A DNA stretch of 64,000 bases from Gammaproteobacteria bacterium (GTDB taxonomy: Bacteria; Pseudomonadota; Gammaproteobacteria; Pseudomonadales; Pseudohongiellaceae): NCBI GenBank assembly GCA_030831165.1, contig JAURLP010000021.1, forward strand, positions 33,467-97,466. The letters run 5' to 3'. Shown here piece after piece: positions 1 through 9,444 of the stretch; the first letter of the stretch is position 1, and each line of letters starts with the position of its first letter. The notes beneath the pieces were generated by a model. That model made no database searches. It saw only the letters and a program-made list of their open reading frames with translations, and was not told the DNA's origin. The translations under genes were made by a program, and so were the position numbers.

Positions 1-650
1 CGGTCATCACTCGTAATGAAAGAAATAAAGTGCGTCTCCTTTAACTCAAATAAATCTAGTAACTCTTCATCACTGAAGGCTTCATTTCCTACGATGTTGA
101 TGTGTATGATTTTGGATGGATCACCCTCTGTAATATTTATTTGCAGTGCAACTCGATTCCGTTCCTGCTCTTCAACCTGAAGTTCAACTACAGCACCGTA
201 AAGTCCTTGGGCGACATATTGCCCCTCCATTGCTATTTGCAATCCTTCCAGCACTGATGGATCAAATAATTCACCCACAGATAAGCCAAGGGTTTCAATG
301 TTCTCCATTAGGATATCTTCAGGAATGGCTTTACTACCTTCAATCACCACACTACTAATGGATGGTCTTTCAGTAACGCTGATGATTAATTCGTTATTTG
401 CACCTTGTCTCACTTCAACATCTTCAAAAGAGCTTGTTGCCATCAGGTTACGAATTATCTCTGCTATATCAGCTTGAGTAATTTCATCACCTATATTTAC
501 GTCTAAAACACTAAAAATAGTGGTAGAAGAAACACGCTGAAGGTTTTCCAGATATATTTCTGAAACTGTAAAGCTTTGTGCAAAAACGGATATGGGTAAA
601 GTACAAAGGAACAATACACAGAATAAAAAATGGCGAACAAATCTAAGCAT
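1..650 (-). CDS. bamA: Outer membrane protein assembly factor BamA, N-terminal part (cut by window edge)
   Basis: Translating the minus strand from the ATG at 648-650 gives an unbroken frame to base 1. It starts with a signal peptide (hydrophobic stretch ending ISVFAQ) followed by POTRA-type repeats, with segments such as VEVRQG, VTERPSISSVVIEG and VGNEAFSDEELL. BamA is the beta-barrel core of the BAM complex, and its periplasmic POTRA domains receive nascent outer membrane proteins. Only about 216 residues (roughly POTRA 1-3) lie inside the window; the barrel lies outside. It sits 31 bp downstream of rseP, the usual gammaproteobacterial order, which supports the call. Confidence 0.93.
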   Translation of the reverse strand, partial: MLRFVRHFLFCVLFLCTLPISVFAQSFTVSEIYLENLQRVSSTTIFSVLDVNIGDEITQADIAEIIRNLMATSSFEDVEVRQGANNELIISVTERPSISSVVIEGSKAIPEDILMENIETLGLSVGELFDPSVLEGLQIAMEGQYVAQGLYGAVVELQVEEQERNRVALQINITEGDPSKIIHINIVGNEAFSDEELLDLFELKETHFISFITSDD

Positions 651-681
651 AATTAAAAATTCAATATCCAGATAACTACTA

Positions 682-2061
682 TTAAAGCAACCGATTTATA
701 TCGTTGTAGAATGCGATAAACATGACAGAAACAATTAAAAATATTCCTAATTGCATTCCCATTGCTTGAACTTTTTCAGGAACAGGACGGCGTATTACAG
801 CCTCAATCAAGTAGTACAATAAATGCCCTCCATCTAAGACAGGAATTGGCAACAAATTCAAAATACCCAAACTAATACTCAAAACCGCAAGAAAGCTTAG
901 ATAGTATTCAAGCCCAAAAGTTGCAGTTTGCCCTGCAACTTGTGCAATTGTGATTGGGCCACTTAAATTTTCTACCGAAATCAAGCCGACAATCATTTTT
1001 TTGATTGAATCAAGAATGAAGATGCCGTTATCCCATGTTTCTGCAAAAGCATAAGGCAAAGCCACAAAAGCAGAATAACTTACTGCTCTATTCATATCCT
1101 CAGGCAAGGTTGGCATCACTTCTGGCACAGCAACTCCTGCACCAATATAGCCTATTTGATCGCCATTGTTATCAACACCTAGCTCTGGCCTTAGAGTCAA
1201 ATCCAATAATTGACCTTGCCTGCGAACCTGAATGAACAAATCCTGCTCCGGGTTATTTCTAACGATGTCCACCCAGTGTAACCAGCCTGTAACTTCAATT
1301 TGGTTAACTTTAAGAATTTCGTCTTGAGATAACAGACCAGCTTGTTCAGCCTTGCCTTCAGAAACAAGCTCCCCAATCACCGCCGGAATATCCAAACGAT
1401 AGGGAATAATACCCAAGGCTCCCAACACATCAGGTTCAGCTTCATTAATTAACCAGCGCTCAATAGGAATGCTGGCATTATTAATTAAATCACTACCAGG
1501 AGAAAGATAGCTCAAGTCAACATTTCCACTTTCTCCCAACCGTTCAAGTAAGGCTATTCTTACTTCCTGCCAGGTTCTGGTTTGATCACCATCGACACTG
1601 ACAATCTCATCGCCACGTTGCAATCCAACTAAAGCCACAGAAGAATCTGCTTCAATATTGCCAATAACCGGTGCAATACCACTTACGCCTGTCATAAACA
1701 TTAACCAGTAAAGCAGAACTGCCAGCATCAAATTAGCTATTGGGCCGGCAGAGACTATTGCCGTTTTTTGAGCTAAAGATTTATGATTAAACGCCAGGGA
1801 TTTTTCACTCTCACTAATTTCGACATCCCGCTCACCAAACATTTTCACATAACCGCCCAGAGGCAACATGGCAATACGATATTCAGTATCCCCTCTGTAC
1901 CAGCTATAAAGCGATTTTCCAAAACCAATAGAAAAACATTCTATTTTTACGCCACAACGTTTAGCAACCCAATAATGACCAAATTCATGAATAGTCACCA
2001 GAATGCCTAAAGTAACCAGCATGGCCAAAAGGTTTATTGAAACTGTCTGTAACATTTCCAT
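682..2061 (-). CDS. rseP: RIP zinc metalloprotease RseP (site-2 protease)
   Basis: This is an inner-membrane intramembrane protease that cleaves anti-sigma factor RseA in the sigma-E envelope stress response and clears signal-peptide remnants. The zinc motif HEFGH is at about residues 26-30 in the first membrane helix. The second metal-site motif (NLLPIPVLDGG) is near residue 400. Two PDZ-like domains lie between them, the second around EQAGLLSQDEILKV. The length of 459 residues is close to the usual 450. The start may be ATG 2061 or the ATG two codons later. It lies between dxr and bamA as in most gammaproteobacteria. Confidence 0.96.
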   Translation of the reverse strand: MEMLQTVSINLLAMLVTLGILVTIHEFGHYWVAKRCGVKIECFSIGFGKSLYSWYRGDTEYRIAMLPLGGYVKMFGERDVEISESEKSLAFNHKSLAQKTAIVSAGPIANLMLAVLLYWLMFMTGVSGIAPVIGNIEADSSVALVGLQRGDEIVSVDGDQTRTWQEVRIALLERLGESGNVDLSYLSPGSDLINNASIPIERWLINEAEPDVLGALGIIPYRLDIPAVIGELVSEGKAEQAGLLSQDEILKVNQIEVTGWLHWVDIVRNNPEQDLFIQVRRQGQLLDLTLRPELGVDNNGDQIGYIGAGVAVPEVMPTLPEDMNRAVSYSAFVALPYAFAETWDNGIFILDSIKKMIVGLISVENLSGPITIAQVAGQTATFGLEYYLSFLAVLSISLGILNLLPIPVLDGGHLLYYLIEAVIRRPVPEKVQAMGMQLGIFLIVSVMFIAFYNDINRLL

Positions 2062-2132
2062 TAGTATTGCATTAAGACCGTTGTGTCGTTGTCGTATTTC
2101 ATTTTATGCAAGGTATTAGCAAAGTGAAAAAA

Positions 2133-3335
2133 TCACTTTTCATTCGTTAACTTTTTAGCTAAAGATCTAGCCTTGCTATCTTCTTCCAGTATCTCTTCAA
2201 TACTCTTAACTGTCCGGCGTTCCTGTTTATTCAAAACCTCTTCTATAATAACAGGAATTTGCATGAATCTGATCTCTCTTTGCAGAAATGCTGCAACGGC
2301 AATTTCGTTCGCCGCATTCAGAATTATGGGGGCAGAATCTCCCGATAAGGCTGATTCTCGACCAAGACGTAAACACGGGAAACGTTCCTCATCCGGCTGC
2401 TGGAAATTTAATTGTCCTATTTCAGCAAGATTCAATGATTCTACGCCAGCTACTATCCTGTTCGGCCAGGCTAGTCCATGTGCAATTGGCGTTCTCATAT
2501 CAGGATTACCCAATTGAGCTAATACAGAACCATCCAAATAATACACCATGGAATGTATGATGCTTTGAGGGTGAATTAACACATCGATCTGCTCTGCAGG
2601 CAGATCAAATAAGATACTGGCTTCAATCAATTCCAGCGCCTTATTTAACATCGTAGCGGAATCGACTGATATTTTTGGGCCCATGCTCCAATTAGGATGA
2701 TTGCATGCCTGTTCCGGGCTGACTTCCTTTAATTCAGATAAAGTATTATTCAGGAAGGGTCCGCCAGAAGCGGTTAAGACAATCTTCTTTACCCCTTGCC
2801 CTGAATGACTTGTGAACCTTGCATGATCATCAATAGGTAAACACTGAAAAATTGCATTATGTTCACTATCGATCGGAATCACTTTTGCCCCGGATTGTTT
2901 AACCAGTCGCATAAACAATTTTCCAGCCATCACCAGTGCTTCTTTATTAGCCAGCAGCAACTTTTTACCTGTTTCAGCTGCTCGAAGAGTGGGCAGTAGA
3001 CCCGCACCTCCGACAATTGCTGCCATCACACAATCGACATCATCATGGCCAGCAACAAAATTAAGACCACTCATTCCATCCAGCACTTCAGTGGAAGATT
3101 CAGCAAGAGATAGTTTAGTCCGTAATTCTTCAGCAGCTTCGCTATCAAGCATAACTGCGTAGCTTGGACGAAATTCCATACACTGTTTGAATAACAAATC
3201 CACCTGGGATTTAGCCGTAAGTGCAAACGCTTCATATTGCTCAGCATTTCCCCTGATGACATTAAGTGTATTGACACCTATTGAGCCCGTGGAACCCAGG
3301 ATGCATACTTTCTGTTTATTTTTTTCAGGCGCCAT
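2133..3335 (-). CDS. dxr: 1-deoxy-D-xylulose 5-phosphate reductoisomerase
   Basis: The enzyme converts DXP to 2-C-methyl-D-erythritol 4-phosphate with NADPH, the committed step of the MEP isoprenoid pathway. The N-terminal dinucleotide-binding motif GSTGSIG is at residues 14-20. The metal and substrate segment IDSEHNAIFQ is near residue 157. The segments TASGGPF and HPNWSMGPKISVDSATM are characteristic of the family. At 400 residues it has the normal length. Its ATG lies 6 bp after cdsA, so the genes are probably co-transcribed. A short hairpin AAGTGA-loop-TCACTT overlaps its stop codon. Confidence 0.97.
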   Translation of the reverse strand: MAPEKNKQKVCILGSTGSIGVNTLNVIRGNAEQYEAFALTAKSQVDLLFKQCMEFRPSYAVMLDSEAAEELRTKLSLAESSTEVLDGMSGLNFVAGHDDVDCVMAAIVGGAGLLPTLRAAETGKKLLLANKEALVMAGKLFMRLVKQSGAKVIPIDSEHNAIFQCLPIDDHARFTSHSGQGVKKIVLTASGGPFLNNTLSELKEVSPEQACNHPNWSMGPKISVDSATMLNKALELIEASILFDLPAEQIDVLIHPQSIIHSMVYYLDGSVLAQLGNPDMRTPIAHGLAWPNRIVAGVESLNLAEIGQLNFQQPDEERFPCLRLGRESALSGDSAPIILNAANEIAVAAFLQREIRFMQIPVIIEEVLNKQERRTVKSIEEILEEDSKARSLAKKLTNEK

Positions 3336-3341
3336 AGAAAT

Positions 3342-4157
3342 CTAATTCAAATAAATCAGCAGTAACATGTATATTGGTGCTGTAGAGACAATCCCATCAA
3401 TTCTATCGAGAATCCCTCCGTGTCCTGGCAATATATTCCCGCTATCTTTCAAGCCTTTCACACGCTTTAACATACTTTCAAACAAATCACCCACCACACT
3501 AAATGAGGAGACGAGTAAGGGCAGGATGACGAGCAAGAACCCACTAATTGGCTCATCCTGTAAAAAACTCTTCAGTACAAAAATAATGATCGCAATCAAG
3601 AAAGAGGCAGCCAGACCGCCGAGCACTCCTTCCCAGGTTTTATTTGGGCTGACTAATACTGCGAGCTTGTTCTTACCAAACTTCCTGCCAGAAAAATAAG
3701 CACCCACATCAGCTGCAGCTACCAGGACAATTAAACTTAAAAAATTAAATGCAAAATCATCCTGAGTTCTAAGATGAAGCATCACAATCCAGCAAGGAAT
3801 TAAAACCAGGAAGCCCATAAGACTCAAAATACTTAATTTTTTCCAATAATTGTTATAGCGCGGGTATGTGCAAATCAAAAAGAATGCCAACAACCAGAAA
3901 AGCACACTTATGGTCAAGACAAGCAGAATACTGTCATCCAAGCTTATATAAACCAATGCACAAATAATTAAGAATGCGAAACAGTATAAACTTCGACCAA
4001 ATATACTCCTGATGTCTGCAAGCCTGCTCCATTCCCAGGCGCCCATGAGAGTGACCAGAGTTAAAACCAATGAAAAAATTAATGCGTTAGTAAAAAAAAC
4101 TATCAGCAAAAGTGCTGAAAGAAGCACAATGGCGGTAATGATTCTTTGACCTAACAT
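3342..4157 (-). CDS. cdsA: Phosphatidate cytidylyltransferase (CDP-diglyceride synthase)
   Basis: This integral membrane enzyme makes CDP-diacylglycerol from phosphatidate and CTP, the branch point of phospholipid synthesis. The sequence has about eight hydrophobic helices. The family signature lies near the C terminus (about residues 229-254), with KR, KDSGN, PGHGG and DRID in order. At 271 residues the length is typical. It lies between uppS and dxr, 17 bp after uppS. Confidence 0.95.
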   Translation of the reverse strand: MLGQRIITAIVLLSALLLIVFFTNALIFSLVLTLVTLMGAWEWSRLADIRSIFGRSLYCFAFLIICALVYISLDDSILLVLTISVLFWLLAFFLICTYPRYNNYWKKLSILSLMGFLVLIPCWIVMLHLRTQDDFAFNFLSLIVLVAAADVGAYFSGRKFGKNKLAVLVSPNKTWEGVLGGLAASFLIAIIIFVLKSFLQDEPISGFLLVILPLLVSSFSVVGDLFESMLKRVKGLKDSGNILPGHGGILDRIDGIVSTAPIYMLLLIYLN

Positions 4158-4174
4158 TTCAGAAAGCTACCATA

Positions 4175-4909
4175 TCAGGATTCGACCTGTTCACTAACCA
4201 TACCAAAACGTCTTTGTCTTTTGGCATAATTTTCCAGGGCAAGATCAAATTCATTTTCCGAAAAATCAGGCCAGAATGTGTCAGTGAAATACAACTCCGT
4301 ATAAGCAAATTGCCAAAGCAAAAAATTGGAAATGCGTTTCTCACCTCCAGTTCTTATGCATAAATCAGGTTCGGGAATATCTCCAATTGAAATGTGTTTT
4401 TGCAACAACTCCTGGTTTATACCATCAGGCTCCAGACTTCCTTGTTTTACTTTCTCAGCGATATCTTTTGCTGCATTAGCAATATCCCAGCGCCCGCCGT
4501 AATTTGCAGCAACATTAACCGTTAAGCCTGTATTATTTTTCGTCAACTCTTTTACTATGTGCATTTTCTCTTGCAATTTTTTTGGAAAACGGCTGCTGTC
4601 ACCAATAAAATTAATTTTTATATTGCGATCATGGAGTTTATTAACTTCTCGTTGCTGCAATACACTTAAAAAAAGCGCCATCAAACTGCTGACTTCTTTT
4701 TTAGGTCGTAGCCAGTTTTCACTGCTGAAAACAAATAAAGTTAAATATTCAATCCCAAGATCTGCACAATAATTAGTAATAGTTCTGGACTGCAGTGCAC
4801 CTTTGCGATGTCCGGATAATTGAGAATTATTATGCTGCTTGGACCAGCGATTATTACCATCCATGATAATCGCGATATGACGGGGTAATTTTTTATTGTC
4901 TGCTGACAC
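4175..4909 (-). CDS. uppS: Di-trans,poly-cis-undecaprenyl diphosphate synthase
   Basis: This cis-prenyltransferase condenses IPP onto farnesyl diphosphate to give the C55 lipid carrier for peptidoglycan and O-antigen. The catalytic segment IAIIMDGNNRW is at about residues 12-22. GHRKGA follows near residue 34, FSSENW near 62, and the C-terminal PDLCIRTGGEKRISNFLLWQ signature near 178-197. At 244 residues it is normal for the family. It lies 24 bp after frr in the conserved operon. Confidence 0.96.
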   Translation of the reverse strand: MSADNKKLPRHIAIIMDGNNRWSKQHNNSQLSGHRKGALQSRTITNYCADLGIEYLTLFVFSSENWLRPKKEVSSLMALFLSVLQQREVNKLHDRNIKINFIGDSSRFPKKLQEKMHIVKELTKNNTGLTVNVAANYGGRWDIANAAKDIAEKVKQGSLEPDGINQELLQKHISIGDIPEPDLCIRTGGEKRISNFLLWQFAYTELYFTDTFWPDFSENEFDLALENYAKRQRRFGMVSEQVES

Positions 4910-4933
4910 TAAGGTTCCACCTTAAAACTTAAA

Positions 4934-5491
4934 TCAGATTGCCAACAAATCAGTTTCTTTAGCGTTATATTTCTCTTCTACTTTAGCAATATAGCTATCT
5001 GTGAGTTTTTGTATATCCTGTTCGGCTTTTCTTTCGTCGTCTTCACTAATCTCTTTTTCTTTAAGCAGGTCCTTCACATGCTGGTTAGCGTCACGCCTGA
5101 TATTTCTCAATGCAACACGAGCATTTTCAGCTTCGTGCTTAGCTTGTTTGGTATATTCTTTACGGGTTTCTTCAGTCAAGGCAGGCATCGGCACCCTGAT
5201 GACATCACCATTATTGGAAGGGTTTATGCCCAAGTCTGAGCTCATGATTGCTTTTTCTATAGCGCCCAACATGTTTTTTTCCCAGGGCGTTATCAGTAAT
5301 GAACGGCCGTCCTCTACAGTCACATTGGAAACTTGCTGTATGGGTGTTGGCGATCCGTAATAATCAACAAAAATATTATCAAGGATATTAGGATGAGCCC
5401 TACCGGTCCTTATTTTATTAAATGCAGAATCAAGACTATTTAGGCTTTTTTCCATTCGTTCTTCTGCGTCTAACAATATTTCATCAATCAC
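4934..5491 (-). CDS. frr: Ribosome recycling factor
   Basis: RRF works with EF-G to split post-termination ribosomes. At 185 residues it is exactly the usual family length. Typical segments are present: LNKIRTGRAHP-like LDSAFNKIRTGRAHPNILD near the N terminus, the hinge region GVRVP-like GDVIRVPMPALTEE near residue 100, and the long C-terminal helix with RNIRRDAN. It sits between pyrH and uppS as expected. Confidence 0.97.
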   Translation of the reverse strand: MIDEILLDAEERMEKSLNSLDSAFNKIRTGRAHPNILDNIFVDYYGSPTPIQQVSNVTVEDGRSLLITPWEKNMLGAIEKAIMSSDLGINPSNNGDVIRVPMPALTEETRKEYTKQAKHEAENARVALRNIRRDANQHVKDLLKEKEISEDDERKAEQDIQKLTDSYIAKVEEKYNAKETDLLAI

Positions 5492-5546
5492 CAGCTTCCT
5501 CCTTCATCAATATTTCAACAACAATATTTTAAGTGAGCTTAAATTT

Positions 5547-6275
5547 CTAGGAACCAGACTCGATTAGTGTGCCTTCTTCTTCTCCAACCATAATATTGAA
5601 GAGCGCTTTTGTCTTGTTCATATTAAACACTCTGACGGGTAAATTATGATCGCGACTCAAACAAATGGCTGTTAAATCCATCACACCCAATTTCTTATCA
5701 AGAATCTCATCAAAGGTCAGCCTGTCATATTTAACCGCATCAGGATATTTAATCGGATCCGCAGAGTAGACACCATCAACCTTCGTTGCCTTGAGCACCA
5801 AATCTGCATCGATCTCAATACCCCGCAAGCAGGCAGCTGAATCTGTAGTAAAAAATGGGTTCCCTGTTCCAGCAGAAAAAATAACAACGTCTCCCGCTTT
5901 TAAATGTCTGATTGCCGTGCGGCGATCATAATGCTCTACGACCCCGCTCATAGGTATGGCGGACATAACCCGGCTTGGGATGTTCGCTCTTTCCAGTGCA
6001 TCACGCATGGCAAGTGCATTCATAACTGTCGCTAGCATTCCCATATGGTCGCCAGTGACTCTTTCCATACCAGCTTCATGCAAGGCGGCGCCTCTAAAAA
6101 GGTTGCCGCCGCCTATAACCACACCAACCTGAACACCGATTTCAACGAGTTGCCCTATTTCTAGCGCCATCCGATCTAGTACTTTAGGATCAATACCAAA
6201 GTCAGCACTGCCAGTCAGAGCTTCACCACTCAACTTGAGTAAGATTCTGTCGTATTTCCTAATTTTAGTGCTCAT
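5547..6275 (-). CDS. pyrH: Uridylate kinase (UMP kinase)
   Basis: The enzyme phosphorylates UMP to UDP in pyrimidine nucleotide synthesis and belongs to the amino acid kinase fold. Visible motifs are the N-terminal LKLSGEAL (about residues 13-20), the glycine-rich [11 protein letters not shown] (about 53-63), [11 protein letters not shown] (about 137-147) and the [13 protein letters not shown] segment (about 162-174). The length of 242 residues matches bacterial PyrH. It follows tsf by 33 bp. Confidence 0.97.
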   Translation of the reverse strand: MSTKIRKYDRILLKLSGEALTGSADFGIDPKVLDRMALEIGQLVEIGVQVGVVIGGGNLFRGAALHEAGMERVTGDHMGMLATVMNALAMRDALERANIPSRVMSAIPMSGVVEHYDRRTAIRHLKAGDVVIFSAGTGNPFFTTDSAACLRGIEIDADLVLKATKVDGVYSADPIKYPDAVKYDRLTFDEILDKKLGVMDLTAICLSRDHNLPVRVFNMNKTKALFNIMVGEEEGTLIESGS

Positions 6276-6308
6276 TTTGTGGTTTTAATTCTTTATTCGA
6301 ATCTATTT

Positions 6309-7190
6309 TTATTTATCCTTACCTGATTGCTTTAGCTGTTCAGCAACTTCAGCCGCAAAATCTACTTCAGCAACTTCAATTCCCTCACCTACTTCAAAGC
6401 GGGTAAAACTTATAATCTCGGCATTTGCGTCCTTGACCATTTTACCTACTTTTATATCGGGATCTTTGACGAAGGCTTGTTCTGTCAAAGAGACTTCCTC
6501 AATAAACTTTCTGAGGCGGCCACTAACCATTTTTTCCACGATGTCAGCTGGTTTGCTGCTTTCTGCTGCCTGAGCTGTATAAATTTCGCTTTCCTTGCTC
6601 AAGACCTCAGTTGGAACTTCTTCGGCATTAACAACCATTGGGCTGGCTGCAGCAACATGCATGGCTACATCTTTCGCTAGAGCTTCATCGCCACCACGCA
6701 GACTCACTAAAACAGCTATTTTATTATTTGAATGGACATACGAACCGACAGTCTGCCCTTCTTCAGCAGCAACGGCAGCTCGTCTTACCGTGATATTCTC
6801 GCCAATCTTTTGGACCAGTCCAAGCCTTGCGGTCTCAAGTTCAGAATCCATCAACTTGCTTAAATCAGACTCTTTTGTATCAAATACGGTCTCCAGTACA
6901 TGATTAGCAAATTTTCCAAAATTTTCTTCTTTGGCCGCAAAATCTGTTTCACTGTTGACTTCAACCATGACCCCATAACTATTATCACTGGCCGTTTTTA
7001 CCAGAACTACGCCTTCTGCTGCGGTGCGACCGGCTTTTTTGGCCGCCTTCATTCCACTGGCTTTTCTTAATAATTCAATGGCTTGGTCAATATCCCCATT
7101 GGACTCTACCAGCGCATTCTTGCACTCCATCATACCTAGGCTGGTTCTTTCCCGTAATTCTTTAACTAATGCTGCTGAAATGTTAGCCAT
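6309..7190 (-). CDS. tsf: Translation elongation factor Ts
   Basis: EF-Ts is the nucleotide exchange factor for EF-Tu. The N-terminal UBA-like domain ([18 protein letters not shown]) and the core motif with [11 protein letters not shown] near residue 77 are diagnostic. At 293 residues the length is typical (E. coli has 283). An AGGAG-type ribosome binding site precedes the ATG at 7190. It lies downstream of rpsB, separated by 142 bp containing inverted repeats. Confidence 0.97.
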   Translation of the reverse strand: MANISAALVKELRERTSLGMMECKNALVESNGDIDQAIELLRKASGMKAAKKAGRTAAEGVVLVKTASDNSYGVMVEVNSETDFAAKEENFGKFANHVLETVFDTKESDLSKLMDSELETARLGLVQKIGENITVRRAAVAAEEGQTVGSYVHSNNKIAVLVSLRGGDEALAKDVAMHVAAASPMVVNAEEVPTEVLSKESEIYTAQAAESSKPADIVEKMVSGRLRKFIEEVSLTEQAFVKDPDIKVGKMVKDANAEIISFTRFEVGEGIEVAEVDFAAEVAEQLKQSGKDK

Positions 7191-7332
7191 GCTTTTCGGC
7201 TCCTCTACTACAATTATTATGTCTCATCTTTTTTCACTCTCCTCTTAGATTGCGAAGAGTGAAAAAAGTTTAGGCGGTTAATTAAATGGGCTACATAGCC
7301 CCTTTTGATTGATCACTTAAGCAAAATTAAGC
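7191..7332 (-). promoter_or_regulatory. rpsB-tsf intergenic region with a 13-bp perfect inverted repeat
   Basis: Between the rpsB stop and the tsf start are two stem-forming sequences. One has arms at 7228-7240 and 7256-7268, which are exact 13-nt reverse complements around a 15-nt loop. The other is a 5-bp stem at 7288-7301 (GGGCT, ACAT, AGCCC). Neither has a U-run after the stem in the direction of transcription, so they do not look like plain intrinsic terminators. They could be processing, attenuation or stability elements that set the S2:EF-Ts ratio. The repeats are seen directly; the role is inferred. Confidence 0.5.
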
Positions 7333-8379
7333 TTATTTATCGCTTGCTTTAGCTTTTGGCGCTGCTTTGGCTTTGGCTTTTGCCTTGGCTTTTGGCGCTG
7401 CTTTAGCTTTTGGTGCTGCTTTAGCTTTTGCCTTGGCTTTTGGTGCTGCTTTAGCTTTAGCTTTTGCTTTTGGTTTGACCTCTTCTTTAACGGAATCTGT
7501 ATCAGCAGTTTCCGCAACATCTTCTGAAGCGCTGGTTTCAGCTGCAGCTGAAGTTTCTTGTGATTCAGTTGCGTCTTCTGGTTCTATTTCGACTTTAGCT
7601 TTGGCTTTGGCCTTAACTGTCACTTTTGCTCCACTTTTAGTGGTGCTTGAGTCTGTTTCTTCAACAAATTCATTTTTGGCAGCTGCTTCTATGTCAGAAT
7701 CACCACGGCCTTCTATGCAGGCGTCTGCGGCTGAAGAAACATAAAGATGTATGGCTCTAATTGCATCATCATTGCCTGGAATCACTATGTCTACACCATC
7801 CGGATCGCTGTTTGTATCAACGATACCGATGACTGGGATACCGATTTTATTAGCCTCGGTTACAGCAATGCGCTCATGATCTACATCAATCACAAAAAGA
7901 GCATCTGGTAAGCCGCCCATATTTTTAATACCACCGATACCCTTGTCTAATTTCTCGAGGTCTCTTCTGCGCATAAGAGCTTCTTTTTTGGTTAACTTTT
8001 CAAAGGTACCATCAGACGCCTGTGTTTCGAGGTCTTTCAGACGTTTTATAGAAGCGCGAATAGTCTTGTAATTTGTTAGCATACCGCCAAGCCAGCGTTG
8101 GTCAACGTAAGGCATTCCGGCACGACTTGCTTCTTCTTTGATAATTTTACTGGCGGCACGCTTAGTGCCTACAAATAAAACCTTCTGGCGACGCTCAGCC
8201 ATTTGTTTAATTTGTGCCAGTGCTTGATTAAATGCGGGAACGGTATGTTCAAGATTTATAATATGGATTTTATTGCGGGCTCCGAAAATATATTGATCCA
8301 TTTTCGGGTTCCAGTAGCGACATTGATGACCGAAGTGCACACCAGCCTTCAGCATGTCTTTCATGCTTGCAGTACTCAT
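7333..8379 (-). CDS. rpsB: 30S ribosomal protein S2 with long Lys/Ala-rich C-terminal tail
   Basis: The first roughly 230 residues are a standard S2, with the N-terminal [11 protein letters not shown] and the segments [16 protein letters not shown] and [16 protein letters not shown]. The family is usually about 240-260 residues; this protein has 348. The extra C-terminal part is first acidic (Ser/Glu/Thr-rich). From about residue 301 it becomes a repetitive [15 protein letters not shown] basic tail. The tail is in frame and ends in a normal stop. It could bind rRNA or simply be a low-complexity extension. It heads the rpsB-tsf-pyrH-frr operon. Confidence 0.96.
   Translation of the reverse strand: MSTASMKDMLKAGVHFGHQCRYWNPKMDQYIFGARNKIHIINLEHTVPAFNQALAQIKQMAERRQKVLFVGTKRAASKIIKEEASRAGMPYVDQRWLGGMLTNYKTIRASIKRLKDLETQASDGTFEKLTKKEALMRRRDLEKLDKGIGGIKNMGGLPDALFVIDVDHERIAVTEANKIGIPVIGIVDTNSDPDGVDIVIPGNDDAIRAIHLYVSSAADACIEGRGDSDIEAAAKNEFVEETDSSTTKSGAKVTVKAKAKAKVEIEPEDATESQETSAAAETSASEDVAETADTDSVKEEVKPKAKAKAKAAPKAKAKAKAAPKAKAAPKAKAKAKAKAAPKAKASDK
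7336..7479 (-). repeat. Low-complexity Ala/Lys/Pro codon repeat encoding the S2 tail
   Basis: The stretch consists of imperfect reiterations of a 6-base GCTTTG/GCTTTT-like unit on the plus strand, encoding alternating Lys and Ala with interspersed AAP. It explains the basic tail of S2. Such a run is prone to slippage, so its length may vary between strains. Confidence 0.8.
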
Positions 8380-8475
8380 AGATTTTCCTTTGGGTTAAGC
8401 CTCCATACATCCCATGACTCCAACCTAAAGGTTTTACCCTAAAAGCACCCGGAAACATGTGTCGACATATGTGTG
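8380..8475 (-). promoter_or_regulatory. Probable rpsB mRNA leader
   Basis: Directly upstream of rpsB, the transcript strand contains a hairpin AACC-TTTA-GGTT (8422-8433) and a GGGT element that could pair with the later AACCC. The sequence GGAGGCTTAACCC follows, then the ribosome binding site AAAGGAAA. Gammaproteobacterial rpsB operons are known to carry a structured leader used for S2 autoregulation, and this looks like one. The assignment rests on position and pairing potential only. Confidence 0.45.
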
Positions 8476-8670
8476 ACGTTAGTTTTAATTAATGCAGGCA
8501 AACTATTTTGCCTGAATTTTTACGTTTTTTTAGAGCCTTAGCCCTTAAAACGTGCGGCTTTATACCATAATTTACAGGCAACTTAAAGTAATAATAAAAA
8601 GCCATACTTACCTATACTTTGAAGCCGCAGATGCACTAAAATCAACCCCTTTGGACCTTCCACCAGATTT

Positions 8671-9444
8671 ATGGCTGTAACAATCAAAACTACTGAAGAA
8701 ATCGCTTTAATGCGCGAAGCAGGCCGTCTTGCCTCTGAAGTGCTTGAAATGATAGAGCCTCATGTACAGGTCGGTGTCAGTACAGGTGAACTAGATCGCA
8801 TATGCCATGATTATATTGTTAACACTCAAAAAGCCATCCCTGCCCCTCTAAATTACAATGGATTTCCAAAGTCTATCTGCACCTCGGTCAACCACGTCAT
8901 TTGCCATGGCATTCCTAGCGACACTAAAATTTTAAAAGATGGTGACATTATCAATATTGATATAACTGTTATTAAAAATGGCTTTCATGGTGACACCAGT
9001 AAGATGTTCCTGCTTGGTAATGCGCCCATTCATGCTCAACGCCTTGTGAAGACTACTCAGGAGGCTTTATATCTTGCAATTGACATGGTTAAACCTGGTG
9101 TCCGTTTGGGTGATATCGGTCATGCAATACAGCAATATGCTGAAAGCAGGCATTATTCTGTCGTCAGAGAATATTGCGGACATGGCATCGGACGAATTTT
9201 CCATGAAGAACCACAGGTTCTGCATTATGGCAAACCCAATACCGGACTGGAACTTAAAACCGGCATGACGTTTACCATCGAACCAATGATTAACGCAGGG
9301 TCTCGTTACACGCGCTTATCCAAGTCTGATGGCTGGACTGTAACCACCAAAGATCGACGCCTTTCTGCGCAGTGGGAGCATACCCTGGCTGTTCTTGATG
9401 ATGGCTGCGAAGTACTGACTAAACGCTCCGAAGAAAGGTTTTAA
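8671..9444 (+). CDS. map: Methionine aminopeptidase type I
   Basis: MetAP removes the N-terminal methionine from nascent proteins. Metal-binding and catalytic segments are visible: the CHGIP segment near residue 87, INIDITV near 101, HGDTSKMF near 113 and GHGIGRIFHEEP near 175. The C-terminal FTIEPM and WEHTLAV segments complete the pita-bread fold. At 257 residues the length is normal. It is divergent from rpsB, the classical arrangement, and its stop abuts the glnD start. Confidence 0.97.
   Translation: MAVTIKTTEEIALMREAGRLASEVLEMIEPHVQVGVSTGELDRICHDYIVNTQKAIPAPLNYNGFPKSICTSVNHVICHGIPSDTKILKDGDIINIDITVIKNGFHGDTSKMFLLGNAPIHAQRLVKTTQEALYLAIDMVKPGVRLGDIGHAIQQYAESRHYSVVREYCGHGIGRIFHEEPQVLHYGKPNTGLELKTGMTFTIEPMINAGSRYTRLSKSDGWTVTTKDRRLSAQWEHTLAVLDDGCEVLTKRSEERF

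Noticed and set aside
2119..2139. Hairpin AAGTGA/TCACTT overlapping the dxr stop as a terminator
   Set aside because: The stem is only six AT-rich pairs with no strong T-run, and rseP follows in the operon.
7336..7479. Short repeat run as a possible CRISPR or minisatellite
   Set aside because: It is in-frame codon repetition for the S2 tail.
7367..7744. Plus-strand Ala-rich reading frame opposite rpsB
   Set aside because: It is the complement of the Lys/Ala codons; there is no start signal or homology.
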